NCBI RefSeq assembly: GCF_016918545.1
Contig: NZ_JAFFQC010000026.1
Coordinates: forward strand, 1-54,776
Length of the DNA stretch: 54,776 nucleotides
Reading direction: 5' to 3'
Source of the DNA: Desulfobulbus alkaliphilus
GTDB lineage: Bacteria > Desulfobacterota > Desulfobulbia > Desulfobulbales > Desulfobulbaceae
The translations under genes and the position numbers were made by a program. Positions within the stretch are counted from its first letter, which is position 1. Every line of letters starts with the position of its first letter. The notes under the pieces are model-generated. The model saw only the letters and a list, made by a program, of their open reading frames with translations, had not been told where the DNA came from and ran no database searches. Below are positions 44,083-52,535 of the stretch, piece after piece.

Positions 44083-45105
44083 ATGAACGATACTTTTCTC
44101 AAGGCCTGTCGAGGCGAACAAACCCCCTACACTCCTGTCTGGTTTATGCGGCAGGCTGGCAGATATCTGCCTGAATACCAGAAAATACGCAGTAAAGTCA
44201 GCTTTCTGGAGCTATGCAAAAGACCTGAACTGTGCACGGAAGTTACCCTGCAGCCCGTTGATATTTTCGGCTTCGACGCCGCCATTCTCTTCTCAGACAT
44301 CCTCATTCCCATGGAGGCCATGGGTCTCGCCCTGGAATTTCACGAAGGGCGAGGGCCGGTCTTTCCCCAGCCTGTCCGTGACCGACAAGCGGTGGACGCC
44401 CTGGTGGTTCCCGATCCTAAGGAGAGAGTTCCCTTTGTCATGGAAACCATCCGTCTGCTGCGCCGGGCATTGCAAGTGCCGCTGATCGGTTTTGCCGGTG
44501 CCCCCTTCACCCTGGCCACCTATCTGATCGAGGGCGGCAGTTCCCGGGTCTTCCTCCACACCAAAAAAATGATGTTCCAGGAACCGGAACTCTACCATGA
44601 TCTGCTCGAAAAAATCACCGCCTGCACCAGCAGCTATCTGCAGGCACAGGCAAGAGCAGGGGCGCAGGCCCTGCAACTCTTCGATTCCTGGGCCGGCATT
44701 CTTGCTCCGTGCGATTATGAGCAGTTCGCCCTGCCCTATGTCCAGTCGATCATTGCCGACCTGCGTGCCATGACAGACATTCCCCTGATCTATTTTGCTA
44801 ACAATGGGGCCACCCTGACTGGAATGACGGTGACCGCGGGCGCTGACGTGCTGGGGTTTGACTGGCGACTCCCCATCGGTGAGGCCATCCAGCGGGCGGG
44901 AGACCATGCTGTGCAGGGCAACCTCGATCCTCTGGCTCTTTTTCTACCAGCGGACCGCCTGGAACAGCGGGTCAAAGGCATGTTGTCGGAAGCCAGAGCC
45001 GCCCGGGGCTATATTTTTAACCTTGGCCATGGTATTCAGCCGGAAACCCCTCCAGATCAGGTCCGTATCGTGGTCGACGCTGTTCATCGCCACAGCGGCA
45101 GATAA
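44083..45105 (+). CDS. hemE: Uroporphyrinogen decarboxylase
   Basis: Converts uroporphyrinogen III to coproporphyrinogen III. The N-terminal PVWFMRQAGRYLPEYQ holds the conserved Arg pair, with FSDILIPMEAMG and GFAGAPFTLATYLIEGG following; the catalytic Asp lies in FSDIL. 340 residues, normal. It probably belongs to one transcription unit with the radical SAM gene. A stem GCCTCC/GGAGGC without a T-tract follows 45 bases past the stop. Confidence 0.95.
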   Translation: MNDTFLKACRGEQTPYTPVWFMRQAGRYLPEYQKIRSKVSFLELCKRPELCTEVTLQPVDIFGFDAAILFSDILIPMEAMGLALEFHEGRGPVFPQPVRDRQAVDALVVPDPKERVPFVMETIRLLRRALQVPLIGFAGAPFTLATYLIEGGSSRVFLHTKKMMFQEPELYHDLLEKITACTSSYLQAQARAGAQALQLFDSWAGILAPCDYEQFALPYVQSIIADLRAMTDIPLIYFANNGATLTGMTVTAGADVLGFDWRLPIGEAIQRAGDHAVQGNLDPLALFLPADRLEQRVKGMLSEARAARGYIFNLGHGIQPETPPDQVRIVVDAVHRHSGR

Positions 45106-45280
45106 GTCGTAACCGCTTACCTGCACATCATTTTTGCACCGTCGCCACTGCCTCCATCAAGGAGGCTCAAACGGACAGCACCATGTCTCGACAAACCCAA
45201 GAGATCTGTGACCGCTGCCAATGAGGTTAGGAACATGGCCAACTGCACAGGTGCACCCACCAGTGATGGGTTACGATAAG

Positions 45281-45498
45281 CCTGTATCCGTGAGTATTCG
45301 TCCGTGCGTCAGATGTATTGTCTGTGACCGTTCGATGAAAGGACACTTTATCGAAAGGTTACCGACAATGAAGATGGCGTGCGGACGGACGCCCTGAAGG
45401 GCGGCTGGGGAAGGGTATTATCAAGGATCCCGCTTCATTTATAATTTGAGTACAGCAAGATATATCCAATACAAGGGTCCAGCCGTCACGGATTCAGG
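45281..45498 (+). repeat. 218-bp element, copy L
   Basis: 218 bases with CCTGTATCCGTGAGTA at the left and CCGTCACGGATTCAGG at the right. Flanks ATAAG and ATAAA match at four of five positions, probably a decayed target duplication. TATAAT is intact and points to the HD-domain gene 47 bases beyond the element. Confidence 0.92.
45418..45445 (+). promoter_or_regulatory. Putative outward promoter in copy L, facing the HD-domain gene
   Basis: TTATCA, 16 bases and TATAAT, about 100 bases before the HD gene start. It is the best promoter-like pair seen upstream of that gene. Confidence 0.42.
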
Positions 45499-45544
45499 AT
45501 AAAGTGATGTCCCGTCCTGTCCCGTTCGCCACAAAGGTGCCAGT

Positions 45545-46153
45545 ATGCGAATCCCTTCGCTTGCCCAGTCGCTGCAACTGATGGATCAGTACGGCATGCT
45601 GGTCAATATCCGTCATCACTCCCTGGTTGTCGCCCGCCTGGTCGACCGTATTCACGCCGGGTTGTGCGCAACCGCCCCGGATCGTCACCAGTGCGACCGC
45701 AACCTGGTCGTTACCGGGGCGCTCTTGCATGATATTGCCAAAACTCCTTGTCTGCGCGACAATCGGGACCATGCCAAGGTGGGCGCTGATATCTGCCGGC
45801 AAGAAGGTTTTGCGGAAATTGCCGTCATCGTCGCGGAACATGTCATTCTCGGTCAATTCGAACCACAACGCTATCAAAACGGGACCTTTAATGCCCGAGA
45901 AATTGTTTATTATGCTGACAAGCGGGTCCGCCATCATCTGGTGGTGGACCTGAACGAACGTCTGCAGTACATTCTGGACCATTACGGTCGTGGCAATGCG
46001 ACACGGGAAACTCGGATCCGTGAAAATTTCGACAGGTGTTTCACCCTTGAACGTTACCTGTTCCAGTGGTTGCCCTTTCCCCCGGGTGAACTCGGTGCTT
46101 TTTCAGCACCAGTATCTCCCGGCCTGGCATGCGAAGAATCCATCAGGCCGTGA
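45545..46153 (+). CDS. HD-domain metal-dependent phosphohydrolase
   Basis: 202 residues with the HD superfamily order H...HD...: IRHHSLVVARLV, then GALLHDIAKT and a downstream DHAKVGADI and VAEHV. Such proteins hydrolyse phosphoesters of nucleotides; a related YqeK/tRNA-processing or GDP-type role cannot be chosen. AAGGTG precedes the ATG. It lies downstream of copy L and 140 bases before an OmpA-family gene with its own promoter. Confidence 0.8.
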   Translation: MRIPSLAQSLQLMDQYGMLVNIRHHSLVVARLVDRIHAGLCATAPDRHQCDRNLVVTGALLHDIAKTPCLRDNRDHAKVGADICRQEGFAEIAVIVAEHVILGQFEPQRYQNGTFNAREIVYYADKRVRHHLVVDLNERLQYILDHYGRGNATRETRIRENFDRCFTLERYLFQWLPFPPGELGAFSAPVSPGLACEESIRP

Positions 46154-46200
46154 GAGAACAAAAGCACGCATCTCCATCTGGTCAAAATCATTCCCAATGC

Positions 46201-46228
46201 TTGACAGGTCAACTCCGACGGGTATACT
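46201..46228 (+). promoter_or_regulatory. Strong sigma-70-type promoter of the OmpA-family gene
   Basis: A perfect TTGACA, a 16-base spacer and TATACT (5/6). It lies about 70 bases before the chosen start codon. It is the best consensus promoter in the window outside the repeats. Confidence 0.75.
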
Positions 46229-46294
46229 CGAACATATAAGGACATGTGAATATTGGAGGTCCCCTCCATAATGCTCATAAATTCAGGAGCCGAC

Positions 46295-47377
46295 ATGACG
46301 CCCTCCCGCCCAACCGCCCTGTCACTCTGCATCTTTTTTCTGCTCACCCTGACCATCGGACCATCCTGGAGCAGTACCCCACCCCTGGCAGCGAACGATC
46401 CAGCCATTCCTGCTGATCAGGGACGATTCATCCGCATGGCTGATAATTTTTTCATTGTCTATGATCCGTCCACCACCATGGCAACGCCATACAAAGACAC
46501 CGGCCTGACTCGGTTGGAGGCTTCTCAAATCATCCTGCGCAAGAGCAACGCATCCCTGCCTGACTTAAGATGGCAGGCCGGGCTGTATCCGCACTGGAAA
46601 GGCGGCCTGTGGCTGCATGGTTCTCCCATGGCCTTTAAACCCTATTATCGGCTGCAAAATTACGAAAAAGATGCCTTTGCCAGGGCTATCGAGCAATTGC
46701 CGGTAACGCCGCAAAGCCCCCCCATGCTCCAGACCGGCTTGATGAAACTGGAACATCTCCTTGGTCTCTCGGGGCGAACTGAAATTTTCCTGTTCTCTGA
46801 TGGCAAGGATTCCACCTTCGCCGGCCTGGAACCACATCCACTGGATCAGGCCAGAATGCTGGCCGCCCGATATGATATCTGCCTGAATATTATCTCCAGT
46901 GCCGTTGAGGAAGAGGCCCGTTCTTTGCTCGAACAGATCGCCTCAGTCAACTCGTGCTCACAGGTCATCGATTTCGATACCGTTTTTGAAAGACCGGAAC
47001 ACCTGCTGGGAAAACTCTATATGTACACAGCGGCAAACGGATTCGACAACGTGCTTTTCGATTTTGACAAATCCGACATCAGACCTGAATTCAATGCCCA
47101 ACTGGACAGGCTGGGACACCTGCTTCGCACAAACCCCAACCTGTATGTGGTTCTTTCCGGATTCACCGATTCCATCGGCACCGAGGCCTATAATATCGGG
47201 CTCTCCCAACGCCGGGCTGAAAGTGTTCGCGCCTATCTGGAAAGGAACTTTGGCATCAGCCGTGATAACATGCTCCTCTACTGGTACGGGTATGCCAACC
47301 CGGTTGCCTCCAATGACACGGCAGAGGGCCGGCAGCAAAATCGTCGCGTGACCATTGTTCTTCGCGGTGAGAGATAG
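46295..47377 (+). CDS. OmpA-family protein with an N-terminal VWA-like region
   Basis: 360-residue exported protein. Signal peptide at 1-23, then an unusual domain (about 35-230) with FFIVYDPSTTMATPY, which resembles the DxSxS metal site of von Willebrand A domains with the first Ser-Thr altered, and FLFSDGKDST. The C-terminal OmpA domain (about 245-360) begins DNVLFDFDKSDIRPEF and has SGFTDSIGTEAYNIGLSQRR, binding peptidoglycan. ATG 46295 is chosen because AGGAG lies five bases before it; two earlier in-frame starts are less supported. Found alone, downstream of a strong promoter. Confidence 0.85.
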   Translation: MTPSRPTALSLCIFFLLTLTIGPSWSSTPPLAANDPAIPADQGRFIRMADNFFIVYDPSTTMATPYKDTGLTRLEASQIILRKSNASLPDLRWQAGLYPHWKGGLWLHGSPMAFKPYYRLQNYEKDAFARAIEQLPVTPQSPPMLQTGLMKLEHLLGLSGRTEIFLFSDGKDSTFAGLEPHPLDQARMLAARYDICLNIISSAVEEEARSLLEQIASVNSCSQVIDFDTVFERPEHLLGKLYMYTAANGFDNVLFDFDKSDIRPEFNAQLDRLGHLLRTNPNLYVVLSGFTDSIGTEAYNIGLSQRRAESVRAYLERNFGISRDNMLLYWYGYANPVASNDTAEGRQQNRRVTIVLRGER

Positions 47378-47430
47378 CCGGATGTGCAGAGGAGAGACGG
47401 AAAGCGAGGATCAACCCATGCAAACACAAA

Positions 47431-47648
47431 CCTGGATCCGAAAGCATTCGTCCGTGCGTCAGCTGTATTGCCTGTGATTTCCCGATTAAAACAACCATTA
47501 TCGGACATTTACGGGCAATGAAGATGAAGTACGGACGGATGCCCCAAAGGGCGGCTGGTGAAAGGTATCGTCAAGGATTCCGCTGTAATTATAATATGAA
47601 TACAGCAAGATATATCCAAAACAAGCGTCCAGCCGTCACGGATTCAGG
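47431..47648 (+). repeat. 218-bp element, copy M, with target duplication ACAAA
   Basis: 218 bases, CCTGGATCCGAAAGCA to CCGTCACGGATTCAGG, between exact direct repeats ACAAA (47426-47430 and 47649-47653). The right duplication is immediately followed by AGGAG, the ribosome-binding site of the next gene. The insertion therefore put the element directly in front of that gene's Shine-Dalgarno. Confidence 0.94.
47568..47595 (+). promoter_or_regulatory. Putative outward promoter in copy M, facing the MBL/beta-CASP gene
   Basis: TCGTCA, 16 bases and TATAAT, about 68 bases before the start codon. A transcript would begin inside the element and contain its right terminal repeat, then the gene's own Shine-Dalgarno. 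Confidence 0.42.
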
Positions 47649-47663
47649 ACAAAAGGAGCGGGT

Positions 47664-49052
47664 ATGCATATTTCTTTTCACGGAGCAGCCGGTAATGTCA
47701 CCGGTTCCTGTTTTCTGATCGAATGTCGAGGCAAGCGGGTCCTTATTGATTGCGGCCTGTACCAAGGCAAGCGGGAGTTGGAGGAAGACAACCGCAACGA
47801 TTTTGGTTTTGATCCGGCAGCCATCGATTATCTGCTCCTGACCCACGCCCATCTCGACCATTGCGGCCGTATCCCCTTGCTGAGCAAGTGGGGGTTCACA
47901 GGCAAGATCATTACCACGGCGGCAACTCGTGAACTGGCCAGACTGGTCATGCTGGATTCAGCTCGCATCCAGGAAGAGGAAGCCAGATACCGTAATTACA
48001 AGGCAAGCAAAAAAAAAGACCGAGGCGAACCGGTTGAGCCCCTCTATGATACCCTTGATGCTCTCAACTGTCTGGACAATTTCAGCGGCACCGTTGATTT
48101 CATGACAGCCCACGATCTCTGTCCCGGCATTCGTGCCAGCTTTTTCAATGCCGGCCATATTCTCGGTTCAGCCGGCATTCTTCTGGAACTCGAGGATACC
48201 GGTCGGCGAAGCCGGGTACTGTTTTCCGGTGACCTCGGCTATGACGATCGAGCGCTTCTTCCCGACCCAGCCCCTCCGCCCCATGCTGATACCGTGATCA
48301 TGGAGACCACCTACGGCAACCGGGAGCATAAGCGGCTGGACCCTTCGCTCGATGAACTGTATCAGGCCATCAACACGACCGTAGCCCGAAGAGGAAATGT
48401 GCTTATTCCCAGCTTTGCTCTGGAGCGAGCCCAGGAAATCCTTTATTATCTCCGCGAGGGCATCGAAAAAGGCCTGCTGGATCGTAACCTGCCGGTCTAT
48501 CTCGACTCTCCCATGGCCATTTCCGCCACCCAGATTTTCCTCCGTCATCGAGAGTGCTTTGATGAGGAGACCTGGGAGGTCATTTCATCGGGTCGCGACC
48601 CTTTTGCTCTCCCCGGTTTACACATGGTCCGCGATGCCGCCGAATCCATGGCCTTAAAGCAGGCCCGCGGTGCGGTTATCATTGCCGGCAGCGGCATGTG
48701 CACCGGCGGCAGGATTCGCCACCACCTGCGCCACAACCTGTGGCGCCCGGAATCATCGGTTATCTTCGTCGGCTTTGCCGCGAACGGCACCTTGGCTCGA
48801 CGCATCATCAACGGCCATGATGAGGTTCGTATATTCCAGGAGGAGGTCGAGGTCAACGCTGAAGTGTACACCATCGGTGGTTTTTCCGCCCACGCCGATC
48901 AACGGGAATTGCTCAACTGGCATGCCCGAACCGGAGGTCCCGAACAGACCTTTCTCGTCCACGGCGAGGAGATCGCCCGTCAGTCCTTTGCCGCCCTTCT
49001 CACCAACACTGAGGTCCACTTGCCCACACTGCACCAGAAATTTGCCCTCTGA
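47664..49052 (+). CDS. MBL-fold/beta-CASP metallohydrolase (RNA nuclease-like)
   Basis: 462-residue zinc-dependent hydrolase of the metallo-beta-lactamase fold with an inserted beta-CASP domain (about 200-340), a set that includes CPSF73-like and YSH1-type RNA nucleases. The metal motif is H61-A-H63-L-D65-H66, with FSGDLGYDD and the C-terminal GFSAHADQREL His; GSGMCTGGRIRHHL is a beta-CASP motif. It probably processes or degrades RNA. GGAG lies five bases before the ATG. Confidence 0.9.
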   Translation: MHISFHGAAGNVTGSCFLIECRGKRVLIDCGLYQGKRELEEDNRNDFGFDPAAIDYLLLTHAHLDHCGRIPLLSKWGFTGKIITTAATRELARLVMLDSARIQEEEARYRNYKASKKKDRGEPVEPLYDTLDALNCLDNFSGTVDFMTAHDLCPGIRASFFNAGHILGSAGILLELEDTGRRSRVLFSGDLGYDDRALLPDPAPPPHADTVIMETTYGNREHKRLDPSLDELYQAINTTVARRGNVLIPSFALERAQEILYYLREGIEKGLLDRNLPVYLDSPMAISATQIFLRHRECFDEETWEVISSGRDPFALPGLHMVRDAAESMALKQARGAVIIAGSGMCTGGRIRHHLRHNLWRPESSVIFVGFAANGTLARRIINGHDEVRIFQEEVEVNAEVYTIGGFSAHADQRELLNWHARTGGPEQTFLVHGEEIARQSFAALLTNTEVHLPTLHQKFAL

Positions 49053-49161
49053 TCCGGACTCGTTCATCCGAGACAACCGGCCTTGGCCCTCGGAAACGCT
49101 CTGCAGTAAACAGACAGCGACATTTCCGTTTAACCGGAGGGCTGGACCATATCACCTGACC

Positions 49162-49232
49162 CTTGAATCCGTGACGGCTGGGCTCTTGTTCGGGTTCAAT
49201 TTTTTCTGTAATCAGCATTTGCCATGGTTCCG
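49162..49232 (-). repeat. 218-bp element, copy N (fragment)
   Basis: Starts CTTGAATCCGTGACGGCTGG and drifts through a degenerate TCTGTAATCAGC block. Only the first third of the element remains. It lies about 115 bases before the exported PCMT gene. Confidence 0.6.
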
Positions 49233-49346
49233 TTTTCTGCCGGTACGCTGATACAAAGTGCCTCCCTGCTCATCAGCTGAATGGGATTGCCGGCGCTGCA
49301 AGCAGGCTCGGACCAGCACACTCTGAACATAAGGAGGAGAGCAGTC

Positions 49347-50087
49347 ATGATTCACCCAAAGCTCGTCTTAATCCCTTTCCTTGGCGCCGCTATAATGGCC
49401 GCACTCATTCTCGCGGGTTCGGCAGCGTTTGCTCAGGCCGATCCGACCGAAACTGCCCGGCAGGAAATGGTCCGAACCCAGATCGCCGGCCGCGATATCC
49501 ACGACCCTTTGGTGCTGGCGGCCATGCGTAATACCAAACGACACCTGTTCGTACCGGAAGCGCAGCAACGTCATGCCTACGAGGATCGCCCCCTGGCCAT
49601 TGGTCACGGTCAGACCATTTCTCAGCCCTATATCGTGGCCTTGATGACAGAGTTGGTTCGCCCCCGGGCTGATGCCAGGGTGTTGGAAATAGGTTCAGGC
49701 TCCGGTTATCAGGCAGCGGTGCTGGCGGAAATCGTCGCCCAGGTCTACACCATCGAAATCATCCCCCCCCTTGCCAAGTGGGCCGCGGAGCGCCTCGAAC
49801 TGGCTGGGTACACCAATGTCTCCGTGCAACATGGCGACGGGTATTACGGCTGGGAGGAACACGCCCCATTTGACGCCATCGTAGTAACCGCGGCGGCACC
49901 GCACATTCCGCCGCCGCTCATTGCCCAACTCAAGGATGGCGGCCGGATGATTATCCCGGTCGGCTCCCCTTTCCGGACCCAGCAACTGGTCCTGGTGGAA
50001 AAAGAGGGTGACCATATTACCACCCGTAATATGCTGCCGGTTCGTTTTGTGCCGTTCACCCGGGCTGTTGAACAGACCGAACATTAA
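49347..50087 (+). CDS. pcm: Exported protein-L-isoaspartate O-methyltransferase
   Basis: PCMT family enzyme of 246 residues that methylates damaged isoaspartyl/D-aspartyl residues using SAM. Hallmarks: AYEDRPLAIGHGQTISQPYIVALMTEL, then the SAM-binding VLEIGSGSGYQAAVLA and VVTAAAPHIPPPL. Unlike cytoplasmic PCMT, an N-terminal hydrophobic stretch (about 7-30, ending SAAFAQA) looks like a Sec signal, so the protein is probably periplasmic. The start is set by AAGGAGG nine bases upstream. The next gene begins 11 bases beyond the stop. Confidence 0.88.
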   Translation: MIHPKLVLIPFLGAAIMAALILAGSAAFAQADPTETARQEMVRTQIAGRDIHDPLVLAAMRNTKRHLFVPEAQQRHAYEDRPLAIGHGQTISQPYIVALMTELVRPRADARVLEIGSGSGYQAAVLAEIVAQVYTIEIIPPLAKWAAERLELAGYTNVSVQHGDGYYGWEEHAPFDAIVVTAAAPHIPPPLIAQLKDGGRMIIPVGSPFRTQQLVLVEKEGDHITTRNMLPVRFVPFTRAVEQTEH

Positions 50088-50097
50088 CCTTGCCGCC

Positions 50098-52410
50098 ATG
50101 TCGGCACTTTCCGTCGCGTTCATTTCCTTCCTGCTCCTGGCACTGCAGATTGTCTGGATGCAGGCGCTTGGCTATGCCCAGGGACATCATCTTGCCTATG
50201 TGGTGCTTTCCATCGCTCTGCTCGGCTTTGGTGCCGGCGGTTCGGTTCTGACTCTGTGGTCCAGACCAGCCAGCCTCAAAAGGCTGTTTGCCCCCTGCCT
50301 GCTGCTCTGCGCCCTGGCCACCGCTCTAGTTCCCCAATTGGCTCACCCCCTGCTCATGGGCCTGGAAGTGGACCTGCTCCATGTCGACCACAGCCAATGG
50401 CTACGCCTGGTGATACTGGGTGGGGTCATGTTTCTTCCATTTTTTCTTGGTGCAGCCTCTCTCACGATCGCTTTTTCACTGGGGGCGGGCACGATCGGAC
50501 CTTTGTATGCCGCCAACCTGGCAGGCTCTGCGGTCGGCGCTGTCGCCTCCCTTGGTCTCCTGCATTTTGCCCTTCCGGAACAGGTCATGCCATGGTTGGC
50601 CTGGATTGCTCTGCTGGCGGCATTGCCGGCTCGTCCCGGAAAAGCAGTCTTTTTCCTGACCATGCTGGCAGTGGGAGTAGCCCTTGCCTTATCCCCTCCT
50701 CTCCCCCGCTCACCATACAAGGCCTTGAGCTATGCCCTCCAGTTACCCGGAGTTGAACGGCAAGGTCCCCTGCCACATCCACTGGGGCGGGTGGACATTG
50801 CTCAATCCTCTGTGCTGCGTTTTGCGCCTGATCTCAGCCTGTATTATACCGGTCCCGTACCAGCTCCACCCCACCTCTTCATCGACGGCGAGGCCGCCGG
50901 TCATCTGCTCAATCCAGCTGATCCCGCCGCACTGATCCTGGCGGAAACACCCCGCGCCCTGGCTTTTGCAGCCGGACCAGTCCATACCCTGCTCTGTCTG
51001 GCTCCCGGAGGTACTCCTTTCCTCAACCTCGCCACCGCTCAAGGCGCACAGACCGTTGCCGTTGAACCGCATCCCCGGATCACGACTCTCATCACCCCCT
51101 TGATTGTTGCTGATCGCACCCGTCTCAAACAATCTGACCCCCGTCTGTTTCTGGCCCAGGCCGACCTGCCCCCCCTGGACCTGATCCTCTTCCCGGACCG
51201 CGGCATGTTCGGAGGCCCTACCGGTCTGCAGACCCTGGGTGAAGACACGCTCTTTACCGTGGAAGCGATCTCCAGTGCTCTGCGGATGCTGACTCCGACC
51301 GGTCGCCTGGCTTTCAACGTCTGGCTGGATGAGCCCCTGCGCCATGCACCCCGCATGGTGCATCTCATTGTCCAATCTCTGCGTGCAACAGGGATCGAAC
51401 AGCCGGAAGACCATGTGACGATTATTCGCGGATGGGGCTCACTGTCCATCCTTGCCGACCGGCAACCATTATCTTTAGAAACTCTCGAGGCTGTCATCCA
51501 TTTTGCCGAGGCCAAGGGCTTTGACGTGCTCTGGCCGCCTGGGTCTGGGGAGCGCCGGCACGGCAGGGCTGGCGATTCTCTCGAGTCAATGCTGGCACAA
51601 CTCCTCAGTGGCCACCCTGAAAACCTGCTCCGCACCTATCCCTTCGACATTCGCGCCCCTACGGATGACCGCCCGTTTTTTCATCAGTTTCTTCGCCTGG
51701 GCACCTATGATGCTGATCTTGATTTTCTCAGTATCAGTGAAAGGGGGCCGATTTTTCTCCTGGCCCTGCTGCTGCTCCTGTTCATAGCGGTTGTCCTGGT
51801 GGTTTTTGCTCCTTTGTGGCCCCTGCGCGCCTCGTTGTCCCGTGCCCCATTCACCCTGCTCTATTTCGCCGGTCTCGGGGCCGGGTTCATGATTTTTGAA
51901 GTAGCGCTTATTCAGCGCTTCACCCTTCTGTGGGGTAGTCCGGTCACCAGTGCGGCCCTGGTGATCACAGCATTGCTCTGCGGCATGAGTGTCGGCAGCT
52001 GGTATAGTCGCAGGTTACCAGCCAGACCGGTCGTGCTCATGGGACTTGCCCTCGGCATTGCTACCCTGCAAGTACTGATGCCGATGATCCTGACCCCGAT
52101 CATCACCTTCCTGCTTGCTACCGAAACGGTCATCCGCATCGGCGGGGGCATGGCTGTTCTGGTCCTCGCCGCTCTTCCCCTGGGCCTACCTTTTCCTCTG
52201 GGCATCCGCCTGCTGAACCGGGATACCCCGGGACAGATTCCCTGGGCCTGCGGTATCGACAGTGCCTTGGCTGTACTCGCAGCTCCGGCTGCAGCGCTGC
52301 TTGCCTTGCATGCCGGCTATTCAAGTCTTGCCATCGCCGCCACCCTCGCCTACCTGCTCGCCGCCCTGGGCGCTTTTTCCTTTATTTTTCGACCAAAAAG
52401 CAACAGATGA
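50098..52410 (+). CDS. Membrane-embedded spermidine-synthase-like protein
   Basis: 770 residues: about seven N-terminal helices (1-240), a Rossmann-like spermidine-synthase/methyltransferase-like domain (about 250-550; LLCLAPGGTPFLNLATAQGA, then TVAVEPHPRI and GEDTLFTVEAISSALRMLTPTGRLAFNVW, split here), and a second set of about six helices (from ~580). Such SpeE-like proteins fused to MFS-like helices are common in deltaproteobacteria; the substrate is unknown and the canonical SpeE aspartates for putrescine are not obvious. The start is placed 11 bases after the pcm stop. An upstream in-frame ATG overlaps pcm by 80 bases and is rejected. No strong Shine-Dalgarno precedes it. Confidence 0.75.
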   Translation: MSALSVAFISFLLLALQIVWMQALGYAQGHHLAYVVLSIALLGFGAGGSVLTLWSRPASLKRLFAPCLLLCALATALVPQLAHPLLMGLEVDLLHVDHSQWLRLVILGGVMFLPFFLGAASLTIAFSLGAGTIGPLYAANLAGSAVGAVASLGLLHFALPEQVMPWLAWIALLAALPARPGKAVFFLTMLAVGVALALSPPLPRSPYKALSYALQLPGVERQGPLPHPLGRVDIAQSSVLRFAPDLSLYYTGPVPAPPHLFIDGEAAGHLLNPADPAALILAETPRALAFAAGPVHTLLCLAPGGTPFLNLATAQGAQTVAVEPHPRITTLITPLIVADRTRLKQSDPRLFLAQADLPPLDLILFPDRGMFGGPTGLQTLGEDTLFTVEAISSALRMLTPTGRLAFNVWLDEPLRHAPRMVHLIVQSLRATGIEQPEDHVTIIRGWGSLSILADRQPLSLETLEAVIHFAEAKGFDVLWPPGSGERRHGRAGDSLESMLAQLLSGHPENLLRTYPFDIRAPTDDRPFFHQFLRLGTYDADLDFLSISERGPIFLLALLLLLFIAVVLVVFAPLWPLRASLSRAPFTLLYFAGLGAGFMIFEVALIQRFTLLWGSPVTSAALVITALLCGMSVGSWYSRRLPARPVVLMGLALGIATLQVLMPMILTPIITFLLATETVIRIGGGMAVLVLAALPLGLPFPLGIRLLNRDTPGQIPWACGIDSALAVLAAPAAALLALHAGYSSLAIAATLAYLLAALGAFSFIFRPKSNR

Positions 52411-52535
52411 TGATCCATTCGTGCACGATATTGGCACGTACCCCTATTTTGAATTCAGGGAGAAACCAGCCATCATAGATCTCCAGGCGACGCGGACAAC
52501 CAATCACGGAAGCAGCGCTTCTGGTGTTGTGGTGT

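Noticed and set aside
5259-49232. The repeats as a CRISPR array
   Set aside because: Copies are ~218 bases, irregularly spaced, in both orientations and unlinked; no cas genes are seen.
5259-49232. The repeats as REP/RAYT elements
   Set aside because: REP units are 20-40 bases with GTAG-like heads and no target duplication; these are much longer and have 5-bp duplications.
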